This document shows, one piece after another, positions 44,505 to 55,879 of a DNA stretch of 64,000 nt. Made by a program: the position numbers and the translations under genes. Below the pieces are notes generated by a model that was not told where the DNA came from, searched no databases, and saw only the letters and a list, made by a program, of their open reading frames with translations. The stretch spans positions 17,409,019-17,473,018 of the forward strand of contig CM055111.1 of NCBI GenBank assembly GCA_029204225.1. The letters run 5' to 3'. Origin of the DNA: Diphasiastrum complanatum. Taxonomy: Eukaryota > Streptophyta > Lycopodiopsida > Lycopodiales > Lycopodiaceae. Numbering within the stretch: the first letter of the stretch is position 1; each line of letters opens with the position of its first letter.

Positions 44505-45430
44505 TGATAGGAACCACGATCCTCTTGCAACTTGGATGGAGTTCAGATGCGATCGATGGACACTGTCAGCTGAATCACTCCTACAATCCTCCAGAATGTA
44601 GTTTGGCTCTGCTGATCTACATTTATAAGATAATGCAGCATTCAATATAGTTTCAACCAAGGTGCAAAATTAAAATGAACAAGAAAAACTCAGACACACG
44701 ATTAACAGTAGAAGCATTTGCATTCGAGATCTGACACAACAAGAGATATTATCTATATTGATCTTCCTCTGCTTTCTTCAAGCACTGCATACAAATCCAC
44801 GGAGTGCGTTGGTGTGGGAGAAACATGGTTCTCTCACGAGTAATCGTCTTGCTTTACTAGCGGACAATTAGATCTCTATGGAGCCTGATCACAGAGCTCG
44901 TCTTGCACGCAGGCAGACTTGTTGTCTGTATTTCATCTTGATTGCTTACTAGCATCAAACTACTACATTACATTGTATGTGTATTCTGTTGATCTATATG
45001 TCAAGTATCATCCAGTAAGTATGGTCACTCTACGTAAATCTGAGATTATAGTGAGTAAGCATCTACAACTAATTAGAGAATTATAAGAGTGGCAGATTAG
45101 CCATGACCTGTACTTCTAGGTACTTGCATGATCTTACTGGTGCTCTTTGGAATGTGTAGGCAGGAGAAAGTTTCGTTTCCGTCGTTGGTTTTGTTTTGGT
45201 CATTTGCCTTCTCTTGTACTGGACCGCAAAAGATTCTCATTCGTGAATCTTTCGTGTTCGCAAACCGTTCATCTTCGTCTGCTTTGACTTTCGTGTTCAC
45301 GAACTATTCGTCTTCGTTTTCTTTGACTTTTGTGTTTGCAAAACTTTTTGTGCTTCGTGTTTCCAGATCTTCGAGTTCGCAAATGTCTTCGCCGGGTTGA
45401 GGGACTAAAAGCTAGCAAGGCTTTGTAATT
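44505..45430 (-). repeat. Copia LTR, family D, fused to RT coding sequence
   Basis: It matches the complete LTR at 48564-49430 in the same orientation. Its lower end begins TGATAGG like TGATGG there. Its upper end lacks the last bases (complement of TGTTT) and joins RT codons for DLDEEV at GAGGTCTA. It holds two copies of CTTTGACTTT (45282, 45321) where the other LTR has one. It is either the 3' LTR of the element above it after an internal deletion, or a separate insertion. No 5-bp target duplication was found. Confidence 0.8.
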
Positions 45431-46100
45431 AGACCTCTTCATCTAGATCGCCATGCAAGAAGGCTATCTTCTCGTGCACAATGTGGATCATGAGGTCATA
45501 AGCTGTTGCATATGCAAATAATAGACGTAGGGACAAATGTTCGACGACATCAGAGTAGTCAATGCCATATCTCTGAGAAAATTCCTTCACTACCAGTCTT
45601 GCCTTGTATTTCATGACATTCCCATCTGGTCTATATTTGAGCTAGGAAATCCATTCGCATTTGACAGTCTTACGCTTATGTGGTAATGGTTGCAACGTCC
45701 ATACCTGGTTCTTCCTCATGGACTCCATCTCTTCGTTCATGGATTGGATCCATCTGTCCTTCTCTAGAAATTCAATCGCTTCCTCGAAAGTCTGTGGTTC
45801 ACCACTGAATCCACAGAACTCTTCTGATGTAGTAGCGGAGCTACCTAGCACGTATCTTGCTGGCGCTCTTCGTGGTCTTGTCGACCCTCTAGGAGATCCT
45901 CCTAGGACAACAATACCTTTGCCTTTGTTTGCTTTGCTGGGTCCGGAACCATCTTGGTTTACAGGAACTATAGCAGTAAGCTGCCTCTCGAATCTTTCGT
46001 CTTCAGACTCGTCACTCGAACCGGAAGTGACTCAAAAATCTTCATTTTTGTGTTCATCTTCTCCTCCCTCTATCACTGGCGGCAGGTCATAGTACTGTCT
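45429..46100 (-). pseudogene. Copia linker and RT N-terminus, family D
   Basis: The minus strand reads PVNQDGSGPSKANKGKG, RRAPARYVLGSSATT, EFLEKDRWIQSMNEEMESM, then after an amber codon YRPDGNVMKYKARLVVKEFS and LHGDLDEEV, where it stops at the LTR. The catalytic YVDD block is absent. Confidence 0.9.
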
Positions 46101-47200
46101 TTTCAGAACTTCATAGCTGACAAGATCATCATTGGCCATTGTCCTGCTCTCATCAAATCTGACATCTCTCCTTGTTCTCACAATGTTCGTGTCTGGCATG
46201 TAGACTCTGTAGTATGACGAATTGTTGTCATAACCTACCAGAAATCCCTGCTCGGCTTTCTCATCAAGCTTATTTCAAAGCTTAATAGGAATATGTGCAT
46301 AAGCTGCACAACCAAAGATTCTGATGTGAGACAAGTTGGGCTTTCTACCCCACCATAACTCATGTGGTGTCGTGTGAGAGACACCAGGCTTTTCTGTCCT
46401 GTTTTGGATGTATGCAGCTGTAGCTACTGCTCCAGCTCACAGTACCCTTGCAGCCTTCGAGTAGGCCATCATGCATCTGAATGCTTCCATCAGGGCCCTG
46501 TTCTTTCTTTCTACAACACCATTGTGCTGCGGTGTGTAGGCTACAGTCCTTGTATGAATGATGTCACAATCATTGCAGAAGTCAGTAAAGCGATTCAAGA
46601 TGTATTCGTCACCTCGATCTGTTCTGATCTACTTAACCTTGTTGCCTGTATATCTCTCTGTCCAATTCACATATTCTATGAATTTATCAAGTGTTTCAGA
46701 TTTATTTTGAATAAAATATACTTTGGCGAATTTACTATAATCATCAATAAAGGTTATATAATATTTTGAACCTCCTATTGAGATCATATTGAAAGGCCCA
46801 CAGATGTCAAAATGCACTAATTCTAGAATCTTGATCGTTCTGTAGGAGTCTTTGATGAATGGAATGTGTGACATCTTACTCTTCAAACATGCATCATAGG
46901 TGGTCGAACTAGTTGCATTCGAGATGTTGACCCCTGTTATTGCTCCATGATGGCTTGCTTGGTAAAGTGCCATTGAGTTCATGTGGTAGAGTCTCCTGTG
47001 CCACAGAGTCTATGGCGAGTCATCATGAGTCTGATGCACCTGACCTGCAGGTAGGCATACCTTCAGATGATATAGACTACCTTTCCTTCTGCCTTGAGCG
47101 ATCAGAGCATTGGTACTGGCGTCAACCATGTTGCATGCTTCATCAAAAAATGTCATACGCATTCCTGCATCTGCTATTCTTGCTACAGAAAGCAAGTCTT
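46101..47200 (-). pseudogene. Copia integrase, family D, nearly complete
   Basis: On the minus strand, LWHRRLYHMNSMALYQ begins the pre-integrase region. The core keeps all three acidic positions: LVHFDICGPF, FIDDYSKFAK and NGVVERKNRALM. One amber codon at 46629-46631 sits before IRTDRGDEY, and another lies in the segment before AGAVATAAYIQNR. The tail reads FGCAAYAHIPIKL, stop, then GFLVGYDNNSSYYRVYMPDT. This is the best preserved integrase in the window. Confidence 0.9.
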
Positions 47201-47201
47201 G

Positions 47202-48430
47202 CTACAGTGTAGGCATGAATAGAACGTCTTCAAGTCGTCTGTCTCTATCATTGGTGTTGAGCCACAGTGAACCAATATCGTTCACTTGATGTTTAGATCC
47301 ATCTCCAAGAACTATGAATCTTGAAGGATCTGTACTTCTAGAATTAGACATGATTCGTCTTGATGTCATGAAGTCTGAGGTGGCTCCTGAATCTAGGATC
47401 ACCTCATGTGTGTAAGATGTTGACGCTGCACACATGTCTTCACAAATATAGATGGTCGAACAGTTTTTGTTTGGTCTTTCTTTGCCCATTTTTGAGCTCT
47501 CGAGCTCCTCGACATAGGATGAACTGTTGTTATTCTCATGTCTGTTCTGCGTTGATTTGTTTCTCGGGTTCTGCTGGCAATCCATGGCTGCATGACCCTT
47601 CTTGTGGCAGTGGACACACTCAATTTTTGGATTGAGCCATCATGTATCAACCGTGTGCCCGTCTCTTCTGCATCTCACACAAGTCTTCTTCTCTCCACCT
47701 TGCTGCTTCGACCTCCCTTTGCTCTTCTAGTTGCCTTTGCTGGTCCTCTGTGCTTACTGATCACGATCCTGCCTCTGATTTGACTCCCTCTTAGGCATAA
47801 ATTGTTTCTTGGATTTTTCTTTGTTGCCGTAGAGGGCCTGGTCAGAATCGTCTTTGTGATCAAGATGTTCTCTCGCCTCGACTTCCTCTCGAATCTTGAC
47901 AATCGCCTTTTTGAGGTTCATGGTAGGATCTTTTGCGAGCAGGGTCCTCGTTGTCTAGAATGATCTGGGTAAGGCTCTCAACAGGTAAGTGAGCTGCTTC
48001 TCAGATGACACTGCATTCTCTGCTCCAGAGTTATGTAGTGATAGAAACAAATCCTTCATCTTCCCTACGAAATAAGTGAGGTCTTTCCCATCCCACTATA
48101 GATTTGTCAGCTGATCTTCCAGCATCATGATTTGACTTCTTGATTTTGTTTGAAATTTTGTGAGTAGTCCATCTCACATCTCCTTAGCTTTGGAGAGTGT
48201 AGCCAGGTCAAGTGTGAGACTATCTTCAATGGATGAAGATAGCAAGGCTAATTCCTTGTCATTTTTCTCCCTCCACTCACGGAGCTCTTTGTCTGATGCC
48301 GTAGGCATCTCTTCTGTGCCATCCGCCTAGGGGAATAAACCTTCGCCCTTGAGTATCAATGATGTTTTAACTTTCCAACTGGAAACTTAGATCCTGAAGA
48401 ATCAAGAATTGTACAGATCTTGTTCTGTAT
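47202..48430 (-). pseudogene. Copia gag, zinc knuckles and protease, family D
   Basis: Gag begins after the primer site (a Met at about 48448) and reads, in changed frames, DKELREWREKNDKELALLSS, KQLTYLLRALPRSF and NLKKAIVKIREEVEA. Two knuckles follow: CVRCRRDGHTV (damaged) and CVHCHKKGHAAMDC (intact). Protease is at 47585-47202 with EVILDSGATSDFM. Amber codons at 48096, 47955 and 47727 stand where Gln would fit. Confidence 0.85.
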
Positions 48431-48550
48431 GCTGCCGATTGAAGCCATTGCTTCTGAAATCTGTTTCGTTGTTGATGGTTGTTCATTTGAATGCGTGGCC
48501 TCCTGGATCTTGATAACTTCTTGCCTATGTCATATTATGACAATAGAGAG

Positions 48551-48562
48551 GCTCTGATACCA
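48551..48562 (-). promoter_or_regulatory. Primer-binding site (initiator Met tRNA)
   Basis: The minus strand reads TGGTATCAGAGC, the standard plant copia primer site complementary to the 3' end of initiator tRNA-Met. It lies one base from the LTR end at 48564 and fixes the element's orientation. Confidence 0.95.
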
Positions 48563-48563
48563 C

Positions 48564-49430
48564 TGATGGAAGAGATTTAATGAGTTGCAAATGATTCAAT
48601 GTGATTCGGATGGAGTTCAGATGCGATCGCTGGTCACTCCTATAGTCCTCCATAATGTAGTCAGGCACTGCTGATCTACGTTTATAAAATAATGTAGCAT
48701 TCAACAAAGTTTCAACCAAGGTGCAGACTTAAATGAATGAGAGTATCAGACATATGAATAAGAGCAGATACATTTGCATGTGCACAATGGCTACAAGATC
48801 ATCTATTGATTTTTTTCTGATTCTTCAAGCACTGCATGCAGATCCACGCAGTGCGTTGGTGTGAGAGCTCATGAGTGGATGTCTCGCTTACTAACAGACT
48901 TGTAGATCTGTGTGGATCTCGATCACAGGAACTTGTCTCCCACGCAGGCGGACTTCTATTCTGTATTTTTTGTCTTGATTACTTACTAGCATCAGACTAC
49001 TTCATACATCTCTGTATATCTGTATATGCTCTCTCTATCAAGTATCATCCAGTAAGTATATAGTCGCTCTGTGTGACCTTTTAGACTAGAGTAATTAGAT
49101 CTACAACTAATCAGAAAATTACAAGAGTGGCGGATTAGCCACAATTTAGAGTGTATCTGCTGATGTCATGCCATCAAATCAAACATTTGTACTTCTGGGT
49201 ACTTGTGTGACCTTGCTGCTCCTTCATGGAGCGTGAGGCAGAAAAGGTTTCACGACGTTTTTTTGTGTCGTGCTGTTGGTTTCATCCCCGTCATCTGACT
49301 TTCTCATGCTGGACCGCAAAAGATTCTCGTTCGTGAATCTTTTGTGCTTTGTGTCTCTTGACTTTTGTGTTCGTGAACATTTTCGTCAGGCAGAGGGCTG
49401 AAAGCTAGCAAAGCTTTGTAAATAGAAACA
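48564..49430 (-). repeat. Copia 5' LTR, family D, 867 bp
   Basis: On the minus strand it starts TGTTTCTATTTAC and ends TTCCATCA, next to the primer site. It contains a single CTTGACTTT (W-box core) near 49357, in a region of TTCGTG repeats. It is homologous to 44505-45430 and 21109-21930. Confidence 0.9.
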
Positions 49431-49798
49431 TTTTGTTTCTTGAGCACATTCACACGAAATTGCTCAAACATGAGATAAAACAAGTAAAGTAAACTTGAAC
49501 AACACTTTCTTGTTGCTCCTTTGACCTTACTTGAGTCTTTAAACACCTACGAAAACATATTCAAGTTATCTTTTCCACTTGGATTCCCTTTGATGCTCTT
49601 GACTAGCTCTGAATTGCCACCCTTCCTTTTGTGTCATTGAAGCCCTTCAAGATCAACCTCTTGATCTTGCTCTTGACAATAAAAGTCCTTGACTAAGACC
49701 TCTTTTCCAGATCCATTATTTGCTTCCATTCCATGAAAGCCACATCCACTTGCATAGCCTCATCTACACAAGAAGATGAACCAAAGCATGTGAGTAAA
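49431..49798 (-). pseudogene. Copia pre-RT remnant beside solo LTR
   Basis: The minus-strand frame reads SSSCVDEAMQVDVAFMEWKQ (about 49780-49700) and is the likely continuation of the linker at 50277-50689, now split by the solo LTR. It decays before reaching the family D LTR. Confidence 0.4.
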
Positions 49799-50271
49799 TG
49801 TAAGGATTGCCTAGTGAAGATCTGACTAGATCCTGTTGCATGCAACCAAAAGGACACCTGTGGAGAAAAATCACCCAACCAACAAGAAATGGTTAGTCAA
49901 TACCCTAATCACTTCTACCCCCATGCCATGTTAAACGAATGCAAGAGAGGAGGAGCTCCTAGTTTCAAGGATAAAAAAATCCAATAGGTAGATGGGTGAG
50001 TTTCCACTAGTATATATTCTATCCGAAGAGGAGCAAATATTTCTCTTAGGATCCACATGTAACCTGAATAAGCAATTGACCTCCTTGCAGTCAAATACCA
50101 TGCAAGTGCTCATATGTCCAATTATAGGTCTAGGCCCTCATATGATTATTAATTACTTTATTGGCCAAGCCCAAAATGACAAGGCATAACTAATAACCAC
50201 ATACATTGGAGTGACTGGCCATCCATGTAAGGAATTATTCTAAATTCCTCATACTGGATATGGACGTAATA
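49799..50271 (-). mobile_element. Solo gypsy LTR (G), 473 bp, with 5-bp target duplication
   Basis: It matches the gypsy 3' LTR at 22846-23336 throughout. It is flanked by GTAAA on both sides (49794-49798 and 50272-50276). No internal gypsy sequence is present, so the element was reduced to one LTR by LTR-LTR recombination after insertion into copia DNA. Confidence 0.9.
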
Positions 50272-50276
50272 GTAAA

Positions 50277-50990
50277 GCAAAGTTTGTACCTTCAACTTGC
50301 TTGCCTTTCTCATCATATGGAAGCCTAGATGGATTTTGTCTTTCCCTTGAGGATCTTCTTAGAACTTGACTTGGAGATGCATCTCCACCATCACCATCCA
50401 AAGAACCATCTCTATCACCATCAGAAATGCTAGATTGATCAACATCAATAACATCAATCTTCTCCACAATCTCCTCTTCAAAGACAACATCCTTAGAAAT
50501 GTGAACTTTCTTTGACTTACGAATGTAAACCCTATAGGCTTTCATTACTTCACTATAGCCAACACATATTCCCTTCAAGAATCCAAAAGATGAGTTCACA
50601 TAGCAAGTACTACCAAAGATCTTCAAATGCTCCAACGGTGGCTTCTTACCAACCATATAAGTCTTCATTTGAGTATCTAATGAAAACAAACTTAGTATAC
50701 ATCAAAGCTTCACCCCAGAAGACTTACGAAGATTGCATTCACCCTCATGATTTGGCTCTTTCAAAAAGACTGATCTTCCTCTCTTCCGAACTATGTACAA
50801 CCTTTGAGTTTGAAAGATCCCTCTTGATCCCATGTGCCACACAAACATCTTTGAACTTTGTTGATAGGTCTTCATTTGCCAACTTTAAGCACTTGATCTT
50901 CACTGTTGAATTGACTCTCCACAACATTCTTGAACTTGAGAAAGACATCAAGTATGAAATCCTCACTCTTTAGAAAAGTCCAAAAATATC
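50277..50990 (-). pseudogene. Copia integrase core end, tail and linker
   Basis: On the minus strand, 50966-50745 reads STKFKDVCVAHGIKRDLSNS and ends KISLFERAKS, the core region just before and after where the catalytic Glu should be; that residue's context is deleted. Then 50689-50277 reads HLKIFGSTCYVNSS, KGICVGYSEVMKAYRVYI, KVHISKDVVFEEE, and a linker ending RLPYDEKGKQ. The solo gypsy LTR interrupts what follows. Confidence 0.88.
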
Positions 50991-50999
50991 CACTAAAGT

Positions 51000-52500
51000 C
51001 ACCAATGCAAGTTTAATGCAGGTTCACAAACATCTTTGCTCCTCCATTACTCAAAGCACTCTTACAATGCACATCCAAATGTATTAAATGAAAATGCATC
51101 TTAGATGTTGAGCTAGATCTAATAATAAGATAAACTTTCTAACTTTGACATTGAACAAAGCTCACCAACTTGTTTCTTTGCCTTCAAACCACCATGGTTA
51201 GAACTTGAAGAAACATGAAGTTTATACCCACAAAGCATTGCTAGCTTATGAACCAGAACCTACAGAAATACATGGGAACTACCAACAGGCAAAAACTGTA
51301 GATAACCACAACTGCAATCCAAACGACTTTAAAAGAGTCTAGCCTATGGTCCAATGTGAAGTAAACCAAAGGCCACCGCCAAGCCGGAGCTTGTGGTCAC
51401 CTATGAAACAAACACAAAGTAGTTCACGAAGGAAGCTGACTGAAGGCCACCACAAGGTTCACACTAACGATTTACAATGTTTCACCCCTCTCGCAAGACG
51501 AACCGCCCGAGCACCGCATAAGCCCCTACTATGGTCTATCTGCGGTTGCTTGCCAAAGGTCTCAGGCTCTGAAGAACATTCACGACCGTAGAGACACCGC
51601 AAGGAAATGATTACGGTCACATACGACTCACAGATGGCTGCAAAAGTGGCGGATCTTCATGACCTAAGTACCATGCAAGATCAACGAAGTACCAACATGG
51701 AGAACAGACTCCACGGATGACGACAACGACAATGCACAATTGGAAATCGTTTTCTCGAAATTGGCTGCTACAACATTCATGACTAGGGCTCTTTTAAATA
51801 ACCGATTTCTCTGCATATACACCAGGTAACGATATATTAGTAAAACAACTTTGTACATGCAAAATTTTAGCACGGCTATGCCGACTATTTCTACAACTGG
51901 CTGAAAAGCCGCAAAACATTTTTACAGACCATTTTTCTACGGCCGCAAACTTTTCTCTAGCCTCATTAAGGCTGGGCTGGGACCTGTGAAAGTACAGTAC
52001 TTTAAGGACCAAAAATGAATCTTAGAAGATCCATAAGAGAGATTATGTGCTTGCTTAACAATGCATAAAAAACAATAAATCTTGATCTGGATTAGCAATT
52101 TGACACATATCAATTATGGATAATCAATAAACAAGATCAAAGACCCAAATTTGAGTCCAAACGTGTGTACTACAGGCTGTAGTACGGCCGATTTGGTTTA
52201 ATTTGGATAAAAAAAAAACAATGTACATAGTGAACTAGCTTGAGATTGCCAATGAGCTCCAAAAAATTTTCTATCTTCTCACTATGGGAGCTTGGAATAC
52301 ATAGCAATTTGATTCCTTCTTGAAGTTAGATGGATTTCCAGCATGTAATAAGGAAGTTAACTCACCCTTCTTACCCTAAAATGAAACCCTAGCCTAGATC
52401 CTAGATCTAGCCTTGGAAACAATAATGTATCTATGTACATTTCTAAGACCTGACCTTAACATCAGAAATGAATCATATTCAGGTTTAGAAAATGACTAAT
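51000..52500. repeat. Repeat/LTR-like spacer between copia fragments
   Basis: The part 51200-51780 matches 10870-11360 and is unusually rich in CG for this window. Bases 51900-52500 are AT-rich with no gene. Probably LTR and leader sequence of one or both flanking copia fragments; ends not found. Confidence 0.4.
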
Positions 52501-52528
52501 GAGCCCCTAAAGATGATGACATGATCTA

Positions 52529-53596
52529 TCACCATATCCAAGATAGAGCTTCTTTGATCTTGATCTCCTCCAAGATGAATTGAAGAGTCTTGATTCTTCC
52601 TTGCACCTTTGCACTTGATTTCTTCCATGTTGAGTGAAGATGCATGAACTTGAAACTTTCTCCTCCTTGATCTTGATGCTTCTCTTTGAAGGAAATCTGA
52701 TGTCTCCATGTCTTGTGAAAGTCACATTGATCAAGATCATAAAACATGTACTTGCCACTATTACCAAGATTTATCATGCTAAAATGACTAGTCCACAAAC
52801 CATCAAAAGTAAGCATGATTTTCCTAATCTTGTAATTACAAGTGATCTTGAACTTCATGAGGCTACATACTTGCTTATGGATATAAGTGTCCTTCAAGGA
52901 TGTTTCACTTATTCTCATAAGAAGCTTACAATTTGCCTCTCCAAAAGAAAAAACACATGTTTCAAAACAATGAGTGATTAACTCGTTCTTGCTCTTCCTA
53001 AATATGAGAGCACTCATTTGATCAAACAACCAATTTACTCTTAATTGGTTCATAACAATTTTTGGATCACTAAGACATAAAAACTTGTTCTCAAATGAGT
53101 CATTACACATCTTATCTTCAACTTCCTTCTTGATGAAGCCCTCAAGTTGCCTCATGTAGTTCTCATAGCATACCTTGGTATGCCTCATGTAGATCTCATA
53201 GCAAAATGGTTCATCAAGCATTGAAGTAAGAAAAGTGTTGAAAGTGAATGGCTGAGAATCTTCCCCTTGATTACCTTTGCCAAGATAAGTGAGCCTTGAA
53301 GGCTCGGCCCTTGCCTTTGTGGATCTTCTTGGAGCACTTGACCTTTGAGGTGGATCCTCAAGATCTCCATCACTTCGTTGCTCCTCCTCAATCCTTGCAA
53401 GATCATTGACACCAAGGTTGTTGATCTCACTTTCATTCACACAACATACTAGATGGATCCAAGCATCTCTTGTATAAACATCTAATAATGTTTCATGCAT
53501 CTTATCATCACTACTTGGTACATGAAAAAAAGAGTGTACATTTGAAAAAATGATTTTCTCTTTTGCCATAGCAATTTTAGCATCCAACTTAAACAA
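52529..53596 (-). CDS. 355-codon chimeric frame in a non-autonomous copia derivative
   Basis: The frame opens MFKLDAKIAMAKEKIIFSN, the end of the protease/pre-integrase region. It leaps over integrase to a linker (RSSAPRRSTKARAEPSRL) and on to FLTSMLDEPFCYEIYMRH, which in relatives precedes RT. RT and RNase H are absent; instead about 190 codons of unrecognised sequence follow, with Cys-, Phe- and Lys-rich stretches (WTSHFSMINLGNSGKYMF). The end, HQDQGGESFKF, covers a purine-rich tract like a polypurine site. The frame is uninterrupted, unlike its neighbours. It may be young or maintained. Confidence 0.5.
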   Translation of the reverse strand: MFKLDAKIAMAKEKIIFSNVHSFFHVPSSDDKMHETLLDVYTRDAWIHLVCCVNESEINNLGVNDLARIEEEQRSDGDLEDPPQRSSAPRRSTKARAEPSRLTYLGKGNQGEDSQPFTFNTFLTSMLDEPFCYEIYMRHTKVCYENYMRQLEGFIKKEVEDKMCNDSFENKFLCLSDPKIVMNQLRVNWLFDQMSALIFRKSKNELITHCFETCVFSFGEANCKLLMRISETSLKDTYIHKQVCSLMKFKITCNYKIRKIMLTFDGLWTSHFSMINLGNSGKYMFYDLDQCDFHKTWRHQISFKEKHQDQGGESFKFMHLHSTWKKSSAKVQGRIKTLQFILEEIKIKEALSWIW

Positions 53597-53861
53597 ACAA
53601 ATTCTTCACGATGGAACAAACTCCATGCTTGAAGTGAACATCTAAAACATCATCTATTAGTTGTCCAACACTAAGCAAGCTCTTGGTAATTGATGGTACA
53701 AAAAGGACATTGTCTAGATCCATCCTTTTGCTAGATCCTAGACTTAATGAGATGATACCAATACTATCTATCTTACATTCTTGATCATTTGCTAAAGAAA
53801 CAAATTTATTAGCACCATTGAAAGAGTGTAAGGTTGAGAATGTGTCCTTTTGGAAAGTCAT
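53589..53861 (-). pseudogene. Copia aspartic protease fragment
   Basis: The minus strand reads KFVSLANDQECKIDSIGIIS, NVLFVPSITKSLLSVGQLID and YKDG-like HGVCSIVKN. The DSGAS active-site segment lies just upstream (about 53885) in a different frame. It continues the gag frame of 53858-54790. Confidence 0.8.
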
Positions 53862-54795
53862 GTGGGAGCTAGCCCCACTATCAATCTACCAAGGTCCTTT
53901 GAGTTGCTTTTGCTTGTTGGAGTGGATGTAGATGCCATCAAAGATGAGATCTCCTCATCTCCATCCTCTTCATATGCAAGGTTCTCTTGTTTGTCCTCCT
54001 CTTTTTTTGCTCTTAGCTTCTTGTAGCATTTGGATGCATAATGCCCCTTCTTTCCACAAAAGAAGCATTTTTGCTTTGACTTGTCCTTTGAGCTTGATAC
54101 ATCATCCTCTTCTTTGGCCTCCTTGGGATGCTTCTTCTTTCCATTGGTCTTCTTTTTGCCCTTGAATGAGAAATTGGCTTTCTCATCTCTATCCTGCAAA
54201 GACAATGAACTCATTCTTTCCTTGCATCCTACACTCTTCAGCCACTAATACACTGTGAAGTTTTTCTATAGTTGGCAAAGTGTCTTGGATGGCAAAACTT
54301 GGACCAAATTTTCAAAGTCATCTCCTAGACCATTAAGAAATTTTTTTACAAGCTCTCCATCATGAATCTTCTCTCCAATGGAAGCCAGCTCCCTATTTAG
54401 AGACTTGATTCTAAGCACATAAACCTGTGCACTCTCCTTGCTTCTCCTCATGCTTTGCAAAATCTGATTTCTAAGCATAAGAACTCTAGAAGTGTTGTAG
54501 ATTCATAGATTGATTTTAAAGACTCCCAAGCCTCTTTAGAACTTTTACATGATGATACTTCCCTCAACAAATCATTTCTCACATTCATCTTCACACAATG
54601 AAGTGCAGACCTAGATCTCTCCTTGTATCTAGCTAACACCTGTGCACCTAGAGGTTCATCTTCATCTTCAATCAAGACTCATAAAGGTCTTGGAGCACCA
54701 AGAGTGACTCCATCCTAACCTTCCAAATAGCATAATTTGTAGAATTCAATCTCTCACTAGCTTCTAGAAGGTATGCTCCAGCAGATGCCATCTTA
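53858..54795 (-). pseudogene. Copia gag with zinc knuckle
   Basis: Gag starts at a Met near 54791 (MASAGAYLLEASERLNSTNY). After a one-base shift near 54672 it continues EDEPLGAQVLARYKERSRS, KSSKEAWESLKSIYEST, ASIGEKIHDGELVKKFLNGL, and a Lys-rich region with the intact knuckle CFFCGKKGHYASKC. This is the UBN2-type capsid of plant copia elements. Two further frame breaks occur near 54480 and 54260. Confidence 0.88.
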
Positions 54796-54835
54796 CTAGT
54801 GACTTCTACAAACAAGAAATAGATTTTATTGACTT

Positions 54836-55170
54836 GAAACTCACAAAGGTCTCACACTTGCAGTGTTTCACTCAAATTTGATTTCTAATCCAAAAAATGG
54901 ACTTATAATCATAGTTCTATCACTCCTCACTAAGCTGGAATGAAGATAAGACGAAGTGAAAACTACTTTCAAACAAATCTTGCCAAGAAATGGATTTGAT
55001 TGTCTCTAGAAACTCACAAAGGTCTCTTTCTTGTAGTGTTTCACTCAAATTAGATTTCTAATCCAACAAATGGACTTATAATCTCAGTTCTAGCACTCTC
55101 TCACAAAGTTGGAATGAAGATAAGATGATGTGAAATCTACTTACAATCAAATCTTGCCAATTTTGGCTAT
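54836..55170. repeat. 173-bp tandem duplication in copia leader
   Basis: GAAACTCACAAAGGTCTC, CAGTGTTTCACTCAAAT, ATTTCTAATCCAA, AATGGACTTATAAT and GGAATGAAGATAAGA occur twice, 173 bp apart. The pair lies between gag and the expected 5' LTR of the element. Confidence 0.9.
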
Positions 55171-55870
55171 TTTTGGACAAAAAAAGGACTTAATCTCTTT
55201 CTTCCTTCTTGGTATACTTTCAAGACCTGTTTTTAACCTTAATAGAACCTGAACTCAACCTAGATTAATTAGATTCCATGAAACAAATTCAAATCTAATC
55301 AATGGCAAATGATTTTGGTAGATTATCCTAGTATTTCCACCAAAAATTACACCAACAGCTCACAAATTGAATTTACAGTGACCAAATGAATGTAGTGCCT
55401 TTAATGCTGGTTCAAAAGTGCCCACCATTAGAGAAGTTTTGAGCTCCAAAAAGACCCTTTCAGAATTCGTGCAAGATGCCTTTTTTATTATTAAAATATT
55501 ATAACACTAATACTTTTGACTTGCCATAACTTTTTAATCGTAGCTCAAAAGTATGTCATCTAAATATCATTGGAAAGCCCTTGTTGAGTGCTTTCCAGTG
55601 CACCAAACTCTGCTAAATTCGGACTTACCACTAAAAAGTTATGCCATTTTTAATATGGAATCAAAATGTGGACTAAAAAAGTTACATTACATAGATTTCA
55701 GATTTGAGTGTTTTGATTGGTCCATTTGTAAGAAAAATTTAAGAAAAAATATAAAAAGAATATTTACAAAGGGTCTTTTTTGGATTTAGAACTCCTCTAA
55801 TGATGTGGGAACAATACGGAATTTGATCCTAAAGAAGTTTGGGATCAATTCCTACCACCTCAAAAGTTTT
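55171..55870. other. AT-rich spacer, nothing recognised
   Basis: A plus-strand frame of 78 codons at 55553-55789 has no motif. Possibly LTR sequence of the element below it. Confidence 0.4.
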
Positions 55871-55879
55871 CTGAAGAAT

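Noticed and set aside
44500-49435. Target duplication of the two-LTR copia element
   Set aside because: The flanking pentamers (TTTCA and TTTTG) do not match.
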